Shown here in pieces: positions 8,421 to 16,796 of a stretch of DNA of 64,000 nt. The notes under the pieces are model-generated. The model searched no databases. It was not told where the DNA came from and was given only the letters and a program-made list of their open reading frames with translations. Within the stretch, counting starts at the first letter, position 1. Every line of letters starts with the position of its first letter. Made by a program: the position numbers and the translations under genes. The DNA is from Pseudarthrobacter sp. NIBRBAC000502770 (GTDB taxonomy: Bacteria > Actinomycetota > Actinomycetes > Actinomycetales > Micrococcaceae), in the NCBI RefSeq assembly GCF_006517815.1, contig NZ_CP041198.1:4030001-4094000 (forward strand). The letters are read 5' to 3'.

Positions 8421-10541
8421 ATGGCTAATCAGAATCCGGCGATCCCGGACGAGCAACCACTGACCCCCTTCCACGACCTCGACCACTACCTGTCCATCCC
8501 ACGGGTAAGCGGCCTTGCCCTGAGTCCCGACGGCTCCCGGCTGGTGACCACCGTCAGTACCCTGAACGGCAAGGGCATCGAATATGCCAGTGCGCTGTGG
8601 GAGCTGGACCCTGCGGGGCAAAAGCATGCCCGGCGCATCACCCGCAGTGCCAAGGGCGAGGCCGGCGCGGCGTTCGCCGCGAACGGCGATGTCTACTTCA
8701 CGTCCGCGCGGCCCGATCCGGACAGCCCCGATGAAGAGCCAGTCAACGCCCTCTGGCTCCTTCCGGCAGACGGCGGGGAAGCAAGGGTGGTCCTCAGCCG
8801 GCCCGGCGGCGTCGGCAAGGTGATGACCGCCAGGAACGCTGATGCGGCATTCGTGGCCGCCGAGGTCCTGGCAGGTTCCGCGGATGAGGAGGACGACGCT
8901 GAACGGCGCAAATCCCGCAAGGACCGGAAAGTTTCGGCCATCCTGCACAGCGAGTACCCGGTGCGATACTGGGACGCCGACCTGGGTCCCGGCCAGCCGC
9001 GGATCTTCGCCGTGGAAACCGGCGAAGAGAAGGAGCAAGGGAAGCCCAAAACCGTTGACTCCACTGCGCCCCTGGTCCTGCGCAACCTTACGCCCGCTGC
9101 CGGCCCGCGGCTGAGGGAAGCTGAGACAGTGGTCAGCCCGGACGGGAAGACCGTTTACAGCAGCTACACCAGACCCCTCGCCAGGGCGGACAGCCGCTCC
9201 GTCCTGGTGGCGGTGGATGTGGCATCGGGAAGCCTCAAGGTGCTCCTGGACCAGGCGGGCATGAGCTATTTCCCGGGTCCGGTCAGCCCGGACGGCAAGA
9301 CCCTGGTGGTGCTCAGCGAAAGCGACTCCGCCCCGCAACAGGCTCCAGAGATCAGGATGCACCTCCTGGACGTCTCCGGCGGAGCGGGGGAGCCCGGCGG
9401 CCTCCAGCCCCTTGCCCACGATTGGGACCGCTGGCCCAAGCCGGCAGCGTGGCTTCCAGACGGGTCCGCCCTCCTGGTCACAGCCGACGACGACGGCGCG
9501 TCGCCGGTTTTCCGGGTCAGCGTTCCGGCGGCTGCGGCTGAGGTGGGCATCGCCCGGGTGACGCAGGACGCTGCCGCCTACTCCGACGTCGTAGTCTCCC
9601 CGGATGGCCGTTATGCCTACGCCCTGCGCAGCTCGTACGAATTCCCGCCCGAAGCCGTGCGGATCGACGTGGCCACCGGGGAAACCACCCGCCTGCCGGC
9701 ACCTGCCGAACGGCCGTCCCGCCCGGGCCGGCTGGAGCGGATTGCCGCCACGGCTCCGGACGGCTCCCGGGTTCCGGCCTACCTGGCGCTGCCTGAGGGC
9801 GCATCAGCAGAGGCGCCCGCGCCGATGCTGCTCTGGATCCACGGCGGCCCGCTGGGATCCTGGAACGCCTGGACCTGGCGGTGGAACCCGTGGCTCCTGG
9901 CGGCAAAGGGCTACGCGGTGCTGCTGCCGGACCCGGCACTGTCCACGGGCTACGGCCAGGCCTTCATCCAGCGCGGCTGGGGAGCCTGGGGCAAGGCGCC
10001 GTTCACGGACCTCATGGCCGTCACGGACGCCGCAGTGGAACGGCCGGACATCGATGAAGCCCGGACCGCTGCGATGGGAGGCTCCTTCGGCGGGTACATG
10101 GCCAACTGGGTGGCGGGGAACACGGACCGGTTCAAGGCCGTGGTCACCCACGCCAGCCTGTGGGCGCTGGACCAGTTTGGACCCACAACGGATGCCTCGC
10201 AGTATTGGCTGAAGGAAATGACCGAAGAGATGGCGCTGGAGAATTCACCGCACCTGCACGCGGAGAAGATCAGTTCGCCCATGCTGGTGATCCACGGCGA
10301 CAAGGACTACCGCGTGCCCATCGGGGAAGGCCTGCGGCTCTGGTACGAGCTCCTGTCCAAGTCCCGGCTGGCAGCGGACCAGGACGGGCAGACCCCGCAC
10401 CGGTTCCTCTACTTTCCGGACGAAAACCACTGGGTCCTCCAGCCCCAGCACGCCAAGGTCTGGTACCAGGTGGTGGAGTGGTTCCTGGCAAAGAACGTCC
10501 TGGGCCAGGAGCTCGAGCTGCCCGCGGAACTGGGGCTGTAG
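8421..10541 (+). CDS. S9-family serine peptidase (acylaminoacyl/dipeptidyl peptidase-like)
   Basis: Prolyl-oligopeptidase-type exopeptidase, probably cytoplasmic, cleaving short peptides. The 706 residues give an N-terminal beta-propeller with repeated ALSPDGS/VSPDGK strands and a C-terminal alpha/beta hydrolase domain. The catalytic triad is readable: Ser555 in GGSFGGYM, Asp629 in GDKDYRVP, His670 in ENHW. A charged insert (EEDDAERRKSRKDRK) sits between propeller blades. The frame has ATG at 8406 and 8421; I prefer 8421 (MANQNPAIP), but neither has a clear ribosome-binding site. It is monocistronic, after the clpC terminator. Confidence 0.93.
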   Translation: MANQNPAIPDEQPLTPFHDLDHYLSIPRVSGLALSPDGSRLVTTVSTLNGKGIEYASALWELDPAGQKHARRITRSAKGEAGAAFAANGDVYFTSARPDPDSPDEEPVNALWLLPADGGEARVVLSRPGGVGKVMTARNADAAFVAAEVLAGSADEEDDAERRKSRKDRKVSAILHSEYPVRYWDADLGPGQPRIFAVETGEEKEQGKPKTVDSTAPLVLRNLTPAAGPRLREAETVVSPDGKTVYSSYTRPLARADSRSVLVAVDVASGSLKVLLDQAGMSYFPGPVSPDGKTLVVLSESDSAPQQAPEIRMHLLDVSGGAGEPGGLQPLAHDWDRWPKPAAWLPDGSALLVTADDDGASPVFRVSVPAAAAEVGIARVTQDAAAYSDVVVSPDGRYAYALRSSYEFPPEAVRIDVATGETTRLPAPAERPSRPGRLERIAATAPDGSRVPAYLALPEGASAEAPAPMLLWIHGGPLGSWNAWTWRWNPWLLAAKGYAVLLPDPALSTGYGQAFIQRGWGAWGKAPFTDLMAVTDAAVERPDIDEARTAAMGGSFGGYMANWVAGNTDRFKAVVTHASLWALDQFGPTTDASQYWLKEMTEEMALENSPHLHAEKISSPMLVIHGDKDYRVPIGEGLRLWYELLSKSRLAADQDGQTPHRFLYFPDENHWVLQPQHAKVWYQVVEWFLAKNVLGQELELPAELGL

Positions 10542-10577
10542 GCTCCCGGCCGCTCCTGCGCCTCGTAGGATTGCCTA

Positions 10578-11087
10578 GTGACCGACTCCTTCCACATCCG
10601 CCCAGCACGCACCAGCGACGTCCACGCCATCAAGAAGCTTGTGGCTCCCCTGGCTGAGGAGCGCATCCTTATGGCGAAGGAGACGGTGGCGTACTACGAG
10701 AGCCTGCAGGAGTTCCGCATCGCTGAGTCCAGCGACGGCGAAATGATCGGCTGCGGGGCCCTGCACGTCATGTGGGAGGACCTCGCTGAAATCCGAACCC
10801 TTGCCGCGTCCGGGCAATGGCGCGGCAAGGGAGTGGGGCACGTCCTGGTGGAAAGCCTGCTGGAGGAGGCCCGGGCCCTCGGGGTGTCCCGGGTCTTCTG
10901 CCTGACCTTCGAGGTGGACTTCTTCAAGCGCCACGGCTTCGAGGTGATGGCGGACCAGTCCGCCGTGGACCCGGAAGTGTATTCGGAGCTCCTGCGTTCG
11001 CATGACGAAGGTGTGGCCGAATTCCTCGACCTGGCGCGGGTCAAGCCCAACACCCTTGGCAACACCCGGATGATCCGCACCCTCTAG
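10578..11087 (+). CDS. argA: Amino-acid N-acetyltransferase (GNAT; short ArgA type)
   Basis: A 169-residue GNAT protein that probably acetylates glutamate (or glutamine) with acetyl-CoA as the first step of arginine synthesis. It resembles the short single-domain actinobacterial ArgA, with the start FHIRPARTSDVHAIKKLVAPLAEE. Acetyl-CoA binding is indicated by RTLAASGQWRGKGVGHVLVE, and FEVDFFKRHGFEV is the typical late GNAT strand. It starts with GTG at 10578, six bases after TAGGAT (10566-10571), a leaderless arrangement. No arginine genes are nearby. Some other GNAT substrate is the alternative. Confidence 0.82.
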   Translation: MTDSFHIRPARTSDVHAIKKLVAPLAEERILMAKETVAYYESLQEFRIAESSDGEMIGCGALHVMWEDLAEIRTLAASGQWRGKGVGHVLVESLLEEARALGVSRVFCLTFEVDFFKRHGFEVMADQSAVDPEVYSELLRSHDEGVAEFLDLARVKPNTLGNTRMIRTL

Positions 11088-11178
11088 GAAGCAGGGCCTT
11101 CCACCAGGGCAAACGCCTGTTTGCTTTATTCGAATTGATGGATAAACTTCTGGAGGCCGGTATGTGGGGGGCCTCAGG

Positions 11179-11208
11179 AAAGGGACAGTCATTGGGGGCT
11201 GTCCCTTT
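11179..11208. terminator. Terminator-like hairpin between the acetyltransferase and dhaK
   Basis: AAAGGGACAG at 11179-11188 pairs perfectly with CTGTCCCTTT at 11199-11208 around a G-rich 10-nt loop. The TTT at the 3' end is short. The gap 11088-11336 holds no gene I can support. Confidence 0.6.
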
Positions 11209-11336
11209 GCTGCGTCCCGGACCGGTTGCCCTGGCGGGCGGCCGGAAAACCGGGGCCGGAGGAACCTACCGCCAGCCGTGATGCCGGTAGTAGGGTCGGA
11301 GACACATCCTTCAGGAGCACAGCCAGGAGCACCGCC

Positions 11337-12338
11337 ATGAAGAAACTCATCAACGATCCAAAATCCGTCGTCCAGGAATCTGTGCAGGGCTTCGGCCTGG
11401 CGCATGCCGGACTGGTCACCGTCAGTGAAGACCCCATCTACATCACGCGCAAGGACGCGCCAGTGGACGGCAAGGTGGGGCTGGTTTCAGGCGGCGGCAG
11501 CGGGCACGAGCCGCTGCATGCCGGTTACGTGGGACGGGGAATGCTCGACGCCGCGGTGCCCGGGGCTGTGTTCACCTCACCTACCCCGGACCAGATCCTT
11601 CCCGCCACCCTCGCCGTCAATTCAGGTGCCGGCGTCGTGCATATCGTCAAGAACTACACCGGGGACGTCCTGAATTTCGAGACGGCGGCCGAGCTGGCCG
11701 AGGCTGAGGGGGTGAGCGTCCGGACCGTACTGGTCAACGACGACGTCGCGGTGGAGGACTCGCTGTACACCGCCGGCCGCCGAGGGGTGGGCGGCACCGT
11801 CCTCGTGGAGAAGATTGCCGGTGCTGCCGCCGAGCGTGGCGACAGCCTGGACGCGGTGGCCGCCATCGGCGAACGGGTCAACGCCAACGTCAGGACCATG
11901 GGCGTCGCACTGTCGGCCTGCACGGTGCCGCACGCGGGCACGCCAAGTTTCGACCTCGCCGACGACGAGATCGAAATTGGGATCGGTATCCACGGCGAAC
12001 CCGGCCGGCACCGGATTCCCATGGAAGACGCCGACAGCATCACCAACCGCCTGCTGGAACCCGTGCTGGCCGACCTCAAGATCAGTTCCGGGGACAAGGT
12101 CCTGCTTTTCGTCAACGGCATGGGCGGCACACCGCTGAGCGAGTTGTACATCGTGTACCGGCGGGCAGTGCAGGTCCTGGCTGACGCGGGCGCCACCGTG
12201 GAACGGACACTGGTGGGCAACTACATCACCGCACTGGAGATGCAGGGCTGCTCCATCTCGGTCCTCCGGCTCGACGACGAGCTCACGGAACTCTGGGACG
12301 CCCCCGTGCACACCGCCGCCCTGCGCTGGGGCGTGTAG
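11337..12338 (+). CDS. dhaK: PTS-dependent dihydroxyacetone kinase, DHA-binding subunit DhaK
   Basis: Binds dihydroxyacetone covalently and, with DhaL, forms DHAP using phosphate delivered by DhaM from the PTS. The 333 residues match the DAK1 family: [13 protein letters not shown] near the N-terminus and His219 in [12 protein letters not shown] as the substrate-binding histidine. The frame is open upstream to 11226, but AGGAG at 11325-11329 and family length support ATG 11337. It is the first gene of dhaKLM, with no linked glycerol dehydrogenase or regulator. It differs from the second DhaK-type gene at 63266. Confidence 0.95.
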   Translation: MKKLINDPKSVVQESVQGFGLAHAGLVTVSEDPIYITRKDAPVDGKVGLVSGGGSGHEPLHAGYVGRGMLDAAVPGAVFTSPTPDQILPATLAVNSGAGVVHIVKNYTGDVLNFETAAELAEAEGVSVRTVLVNDDVAVEDSLYTAGRRGVGGTVLVEKIAGAAAERGDSLDAVAAIGERVNANVRTMGVALSACTVPHAGTPSFDLADDEIEIGIGIHGEPGRHRIPMEDADSITNRLLEPVLADLKISSGDKVLLFVNGMGGTPLSELYIVYRRAVQVLADAGATVERTLVGNYITALEMQGCSISVLRLDDELTELWDAPVHTAALRWGV

Positions 12339-12340
12339 CC

Positions 12341-12973
12341 GTGGTGCTTGATGCAAACTGGGCCGTGAAGTGGCTGACGCTGTGCGCGCAGGCCATGGCT
12401 GAACACCGCGTCGAACTCATCGAGCTGGACCGCGCCATCGGGGACTCTGACCACGGCGAGAACATGGACCGCGGCTTCCAGGCGGTCCTTGCCAAACTGG
12501 GCGAATCGACGCCGGAGACGCCGGGGGCCGCGCTGAAGATGACCGCCATGACCCTGATGTCGAAGGTGGGCGGTGCCGCCGGCCCCCTTTATGGGACCGC
12601 GTTCCTTCGCGCTGCCACCGCCCTGGGTGATTCCGCAGAAATTGATGCCTCCGCCTGGGCAGGCGCCCTGGCAGCGGCCCGGGACGGGATCGTGGCGCGC
12701 GGCAAGGCTGAGTCCGGGGACAAGACCATGGTGGATGCGTGGACGCCGGCGGTTGATGCTGCCCGCGCGGCAGCCGACGGCGGCAGTACGGATGTTCTGG
12801 GCGTCCTGGTGGCCGCCGCTGAGGCTGCCGAGGCAGGGGCGGTGGCCACCGACCCCATGGTGGCGCGGAAAGGCCGCGCCAGCTACCTTGGCGAACGCAG
12901 CGCTGGCCACCGGGACCCCGGGGCAGCCTCCAGCGCTTTGATCCTGCGCGCGGCCGTTGGGGCAGCTGCGTGA
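12341..12973 (+). CDS. dhaL: Dihydroxyacetone kinase, ADP-binding subunit DhaL
   Basis: A DAK2 (DhaL) protein of 210 residues that carries tightly bound ADP, is rephosphorylated by DhaM and passes phosphate to DHA on DhaK. Conserved nucleotide/Mg segments are LDRAIGDSDHGENMDRG (the DxDHGxN cluster) and GGAAGPLYGTAF. It starts at GTG 12341, two bases after the dhaK stop, and overlaps dhaM by 4 nt (GTGA), so the three genes are translationally coupled. Confidence 0.95.
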   Translation: MVLDANWAVKWLTLCAQAMAEHRVELIELDRAIGDSDHGENMDRGFQAVLAKLGESTPETPGAALKMTAMTLMSKVGGAAGPLYGTAFLRAATALGDSAEIDASAWAGALAAARDGIVARGKAESGDKTMVDAWTPAVDAARAAADGGSTDVLGVLVAAAEAAEAGAVATDPMVARKGRASYLGERSAGHRDPGAASSALILRAAVGAAA

Positions 12974-13683
12974 CCGTAAGCATCGTGGTGGTGTCCCATA
13001 GCGCAAAGATTGCCGACGGCGCCGTGGAGCTGGCCGCCCAAATGGCACCGGACGTGGTGATCCTTCCAGCCGGCGGCACCGATGATGGCAGGATCGGCAC
13101 CAGCCTGGAGAAGGTCCTCGCCGCCCTGGAAGCAGCCAGTGGGCAGGCGGCAGGGGCTGGTGCGGAGGGCACCGTCGTGCTGACGGACCTGGGATCAGCA
13201 GTGATGACCGCGGAATCGGCCCTCGAGTTTTTGGAGAACCCCGCGGGCGTCCTGCTCGCCGACGCACCACTCGTGGAAGGACTGGTGGCCGCGGCCGTCG
13301 CCGCGCAGGGTGGAGCAGATGTGCAGGCGGTCCGGAAGGCGGCCGAAGGCGTGGGGATCCCCGCCGGCCAGCCGGCACCGGCCGCCGGCGGAACGGACCA
13401 CCTTGAATCTCCCACCAGCGCCGCCCCTGACTTCACCGGCGATTTCGAACTGGTCAACCAGGCAGGCATGCATGCCCGGCCCGCCGCGAAAGTGGCAGGC
13501 GGCCTGGCCTCCCTTGACGCGGAGGTCACCATCAACGGGGTGGACGGAGCGTCCATGACCGGCCTGATGACGCTCGGGGCAGGCAAGGGTACGGTGCTGC
13601 ACGTTGAAGCCTGGGGCGCCGACGCGGAAAAGGCCGTGGAGTATGTCGGGGGCCTGGTGGAGGCCGGCTTCGGCGAGCCCTGA
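12970..13683 (+). CDS. dhaM: PTS phosphocarrier DhaM (EIIA-Man domain plus HPr domain)
   Basis: Relays phosphate from PEP/Enzyme I to DhaL. Of 237 residues, the first ~130 are an EIIA-mannose-like domain with active His10 (VVVSHSAKIADG) and GGTDDGRIGTS. After a Pro/Ala linker, residues ~155-235 are an HPr domain with His168 in GMHARPAAK. It lacks the EI-like third domain of enteric DhaM, so it needs Enzyme I encoded elsewhere. GTG start 12970 overlaps the dhaL stop. Confidence 0.94.
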   Translation: MTVSIVVVSHSAKIADGAVELAAQMAPDVVILPAGGTDDGRIGTSLEKVLAALEAASGQAAGAGAEGTVVLTDLGSAVMTAESALEFLENPAGVLLADAPLVEGLVAAAVAAQGGADVQAVRKAAEGVGIPAGQPAPAAGGTDHLESPTSAAPDFTGDFELVNQAGMHARPAAKVAGGLASLDAEVTINGVDGASMTGLMTLGAGKGTVLHVEAWGADAEKAVEYVGGLVEAGFGEP

Positions 13684-13718
13684 GCCGCCAAACGGTTCCT
13701 GCGAATAAGCTCGATGCC

Positions 13719-13892
13719 ATGGAACGGCCGCTTGCAGAAAACTCCCAGGAAATCGAAGTGCTGGACGGCCAGGCCTCCGTGGAGGAACTGCTCGCCGAAC
13801 TCGGCTTCGACTGGAGCGCTGAGCCGGTGGCCGGAGGACCGCTGCCCGGAAACCCTGAGGGCGATACCTTCACCCAGCCGGCGCTTTTCTAG
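13719..13892 (+). CDS. Small acidic protein of unknown function
   Basis: A 57-residue ORF, acidic and without membrane segments. Its core SVEELLAELGFDWSAEP looks like a short helix. Codon use is typical of real genes here (mostly G/C third bases). The ATG at 13719 lies seven bases after TAAGCT (13706-13711), matching the leaderless pattern. The stop overlaps by 4 nt the stop of the convergent lipoprotein gene. An overlapping ORF from ATG 13714 in another frame looks like a shadow. Confidence 0.5.
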   Translation: MERPLAENSQEIEVLDGQASVEELLAELGFDWSAEPVAGGPLPGNPEGDTFTQPALF

Positions 13893-14395
13893 CCCGGCGG
13901 CTTTTGGGGTACGGGCTGCTGGTGCAGCCCGCCGCCGTCCAGCGTGAGGGATGCCGACAGGAACTTTCCGCACTGCTCACCGAATGGATACAGCGCCTGC
14001 GGACGGAACTCCAGGGTGCGGACGGCCAGCGCCGTGCCGTTGGAAGCCGTGCCGGAAGCGGTCACCACCATGGGTGATTCCGTAAGCGTCTCCAGCATCA
14101 GCGTTGCCACCTTGGTTCCGTCCGGAGATGCGGTGGCCGAACAGGCACCCTCTTCGGTGCACCCCTGACCCACGGAGGAGCTGCCGGCGCGCAGTTCGGC
14201 GTCGGACTCCTTGCAGGTGCCGTCCTGGCAGGCCCGCAGGTGCAACGTGCGCACCTGGGAGGAGTAGCCGGCGGTGACTGTCACGGTCACGGCGGTGGCC
14301 TGCGCAATCGCCGGGCAGGCGCTGCCGGCCGGCCCGCAGGCGGAAAGGAGCGCCGCAGCCATCCCCAATGCCACCAGCAGTCCCGGCTTGTGCAT
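13889..14395 (-). CDS. Putative lipoprotein of unknown function
   Basis: A 168-residue protein with an N-terminal lipoprotein signal (GLLVALGMAAALLSAC, Cys20), so probably anchored on the outer face of the membrane. The mature part is Thr/Ser-rich with several more cysteines (ACPAI, RACQDGTC, QGCTEEGAC, EQCGKF), suggesting disulfides in a beta-sandwich. TAGCCT followed by GAAGGC precedes ATG 14395. I do not recognise a named family. Confidence 0.75.
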   Translation of the reverse strand: MHKPGLLVALGMAAALLSACGPAGSACPAIAQATAVTVTVTAGYSSQVRTLHLRACQDGTCKESDAELRAGSSSVGQGCTEEGACSATASPDGTKVATLMLETLTESPMVVTASGTASNGTALAVRTLEFRPQALYPFGEQCGKFLSASLTLDGGGLHQQPVPQKPPG

Positions 14396-14424
14396 GCCTT
14401 CAGGCTACCGCGCCGGCGGGACAC

Positions 14425-14892
14425 TCAGCCCATCGGGAAAATGCCGATAAACCAGAACGACGCCACCGCGAAGACGGCGAAAAACGCGATCAGGCACCCC
14501 ATGGCGGTACGTGGCTCCGATGACACTTGGAGTGACTCATTGGGATCCGCCGGGTTGTAGGCCACCTCGATAAGGGAGCCCGGCACAGGCGGCTGCACCC
14601 CGGAGATCTCCGACTTGCCCATGAAGAGGGTGCCGCGCGGGTCCGTGAACTGGTACGTGGGGAAGTGGCGGAGGTTCCTGCTGGCGCCGCCAATGCCGCT
14701 GGTCCAGCCGGTGGCGCTGCCGGTCACCGTTGCCTGCGCCTTCGGCCAGGACGCCATTTGCTGTTGCTGGCGCCTGGTCCTGCGCGCCGCGTAGAGCAGC
14801 GAAAATACCACGCCGGCAACGAACAGCGCCCACATGATGTACAGAATGGTCTTCACGTTTCCCCCGGTTCCGGTCACCAAGAAGTATGCCAT
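14425..14892 (-). CDS. DUF3592-like membrane protein
   Basis: A 155-residue protein with two membrane segments (ILYIMWALFVAGVVFSLLYA and CLIAFFAVFAVASFWFIGIF). They flank an extracytoplasmic beta-rich domain containing PTYQFTDPRGTLF, a DUF3592-like pattern. The function is unknown. ATG 14892 gives MAYFLVTG; a GTG at 14856 just before the first membrane helix (preceded by GGGGGAAA) is an alternative start. It is probably co-transcribed with mutY, which ends 22 bp upstream. Confidence 0.75.
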   Translation of the reverse strand: MAYFLVTGTGGNVKTILYIMWALFVAGVVFSLLYAARRTRRQQQQMASWPKAQATVTGSATGWTSGIGGASRNLRHFPTYQFTDPRGTLFMGKSEISGVQPPVPGSLIEVAYNPADPNESLQVSSEPRTAMGCLIAFFAVFAVASFWFIGIFPMG

Positions 14893-14914
14893 CCCGGGCG
14901 GCCACTCCGGCGGG

Positions 14915-15892
14915 TCAGGCTGGAAGCTGGTAACCGCCGTCGTGCATCTCCGCCAGCCCGTCCGCCAGCAGTCCCGCCAGCGCCCGCTCCAGCTGTTCAG
15001 GCGCGGAGTTCAGCCGGTGCAGCGCGGCCAGCGGCACACCGATCCCTTCCGGGGCGAAGCCAAGGTCGGCGGGTTCACGCTGGAATATGTCCGGCGGCAC
15101 CGGCGATTCCGCCAGCCGGAGCACGGCCAGCACGGCGCCGCGGACCTGGCGGTCGGTGCCGTGCCATGCCTGCCCCTTGGGAACGTACGACGGCGGGGGC
15201 TCACCCGCCGCCAGCCAGGCGCAGGAGTCCTTGACCGGGCAGGAGGCGCACTTCGGCGCCCGGGCGGTGCACACCAAGGCCCCAAGTTCCATCACCGCGG
15301 CGTTCCAGCGCACGGAGGTATCGTCGTCGTCCGGCAGCAGGGCAGCGGCCAGGCGCATCTCCGCCGCCGTCAGTGCAGGGGCGGGCAGTGCGACGCCGGA
15401 CACCAGCCGGGCGTGCACCCTGCGGATGTTGGTGTCCACCACCGTTTCCCGGCGGCCGTACGCGAACGCTGCCACCGCGGCGGCCGTGTAGCTGCCCACC
15501 CCGGGAAGGGCCAGCAGCTCGGCGTGGGAGTCCGGGACCCTGCCGCCGTGGTCCTGCACGATCGCGGTCGCTGCGGCGTGCAGCCGCAGCGCCCGGCGGG
15601 GGTAGCCCAGCCGGCCCCAGGAACGGACGGCTTCCCCTGCCGGTTCGCCCGCCAACCCGGCGGGGGTGGGCCAACGCTTGAGCCACTCCTGCCACACGGG
15701 GAGGACCCGGACCACCGGGGTTTGCTGCAGCATGATCTCGCTGACCAGGACGCCCCACGGGGAGCAACCGGGTTCACGCCAGGGCAAATCGCGGGCAATG
15801 CCGGCGAACCACCCGTTGATCCGGTGGTGGAGCTGGTCCAGTTCTGCATTGTCCGCCCGGGCAGGCGTGATGGGGGAGGTTTGAGTGTCGAT
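14915..15892 (-). CDS. mutY: A/G-specific adenine DNA glycosylase MutY
   Basis: Removes adenine mispaired with 8-oxoguanine. It shows the N-terminal PWREPGCSPWGVLVSEIMLQQT block, a helix-hairpin-helix (LPGVGSYTAAA), catalytic Asp in VVDTNIRRV and the 4Fe-4S cluster motif around CTARAPKCASCPVKDSC. The usual first in-frame start is TTG 15787, but MutY-like sequence (INGWFAGIARDL) continues upstream of it. The only start-like codon ahead of that block is ATC at 15892, seven bases after TACAGT (15899-15904, minus strand). I therefore extend to 15892 (325 residues). The start is uncertain; the function is not. Confidence 0.9.
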   Translation of the reverse strand: MDTQTSPITPARADNAELDQLHHRINGWFAGIARDLPWREPGCSPWGVLVSEIMLQQTPVVRVLPVWQEWLKRWPTPAGLAGEPAGEAVRSWGRLGYPRRALRLHAAATAIVQDHGGRVPDSHAELLALPGVGSYTAAAVAAFAYGRRETVVDTNIRRVHARLVSGVALPAPALTAAEMRLAAALLPDDDDTSVRWNAAVMELGALVCTARAPKCASCPVKDSCAWLAAGEPPPSYVPKGQAWHGTDRQVRGAVLAVLRLAESPVPPDIFQREPADLGFAPEGIGVPLAALHRLNSAPEQLERALAGLLADGLAEMHDGGYQLPA

Positions 15893-16007
15893 GCCAACAC
15901 TGTAGTGGATGGGTTCGCGCGGGCGGCAAACCGGTTGTGACGAGAGCGATGCGGATGCGGCGGCGTGGTGGCAGTGCAGATCCGGTGGGTTTCCCTAGCC
16001 TAGGAGG

Positions 16008-16700
16008 ATGGGCAGGCAAGGCAATTCATCAGCGCGCGGCACGGCAGCGGGTTCCAGCAGCGTTCGGAAACCGAGTGCCGCCGTGTACCGGCGGCGGCGC
16101 CTGGCGGCTGGCGGCGCGCTCCTGCTTGCAATCGTGCTGGTGGTCAGCGGTTTCGCGCTCGCCGGTGCCTTCCGCGGCGGTTCGCAGCAGGCCTCATCCA
16201 CCCAGCCGTCCTCCACCGATTCCGCCTCTGCGGCTTCGGCAGGCGCCCCCTCAGCTTCGGCCCCGGCAACTCCATCCGCTTCGCCGACGCCCACTGTGGC
16301 GCCGACCCCCACCTGCAACCAGAACCTGGTGACCGTCACGGCCGCCACCGACAAGCCCTCCTACGGCCCGGGCGAAAACCCGCTGCTCACCCTGAAAGTG
16401 ACCAACGGCGGCACCGTCCCCTGCGAGGTCAACATCGGAACCTCACAGATGGAGTTCCTGGTCACCAGCGGCGCTGACCGGATCTTCTCTTCGAAGGACT
16501 GCCAGGCTTCGAGCGAGGACCTGGTGAAGGTGATTGCGCCGGGCGCCAGCGAAACCGCCAACTTTCCGTGGGGCAGGAACCGCAGCGCCGATGGCTGCAA
16601 AGCCGTGGCCGCCGCCCCCGGTGGCGGCGGGGCGTACTACATCTTCACCGCGAAACTCGGTTCGCGGGCCAGCCCCAAGGCCGTCTTCCAGCTGAACTGA
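16008..16700 (+). CDS. Membrane-anchored extracytoplasmic protein of unknown function
   Basis: A 230-residue protein with a basic cytoplasmic N-terminus, one membrane helix (residues ~36-54, GALLLAIVLVVSGFALAGAF), a long Ser/Ala/Pro/Thr linker (~60-105) and a C-terminal beta-sandwich-like domain with four cysteines. AGGAGG lies just before ATG 16008, with a CCTAGG palindrome around it. Similar anchored proteins near disA are common in this group as far as I recall, but no function is known to me. Confidence 0.8.
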   Translation: MGRQGNSSARGTAAGSSSVRKPSAAVYRRRRLAAGGALLLAIVLVVSGFALAGAFRGGSQQASSTQPSSTDSASAASAGAPSASAPATPSASPTPTVAPTPTCNQNLVTVTAATDKPSYGPGENPLLTLKVTNGGTVPCEVNIGTSQMEFLVTSGADRIFSSKDCQASSEDLVKVIAPGASETANFPWGRNRSADGCKAVAAAPGGGGAYYIFTAKLGSRASPKAVFQLN

Positions 16701-16796
16701 GCTGCCCCTTCATCGATTGCTGCGCAACTGTCGCTTTCAGGCTTCATAACGACAACGACGGAGCATTCGATGGGCGTCATCCCACGGATGGGGATT

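Noticed and set aside
5634..9419. Very long minus-strand ORF (1261 codons) opposite clpC and the S9 peptidase
   Set aside because: It mirrors two clear plus-strand genes in a high-GC region and has no recognisable domains; it is an antisense shadow.
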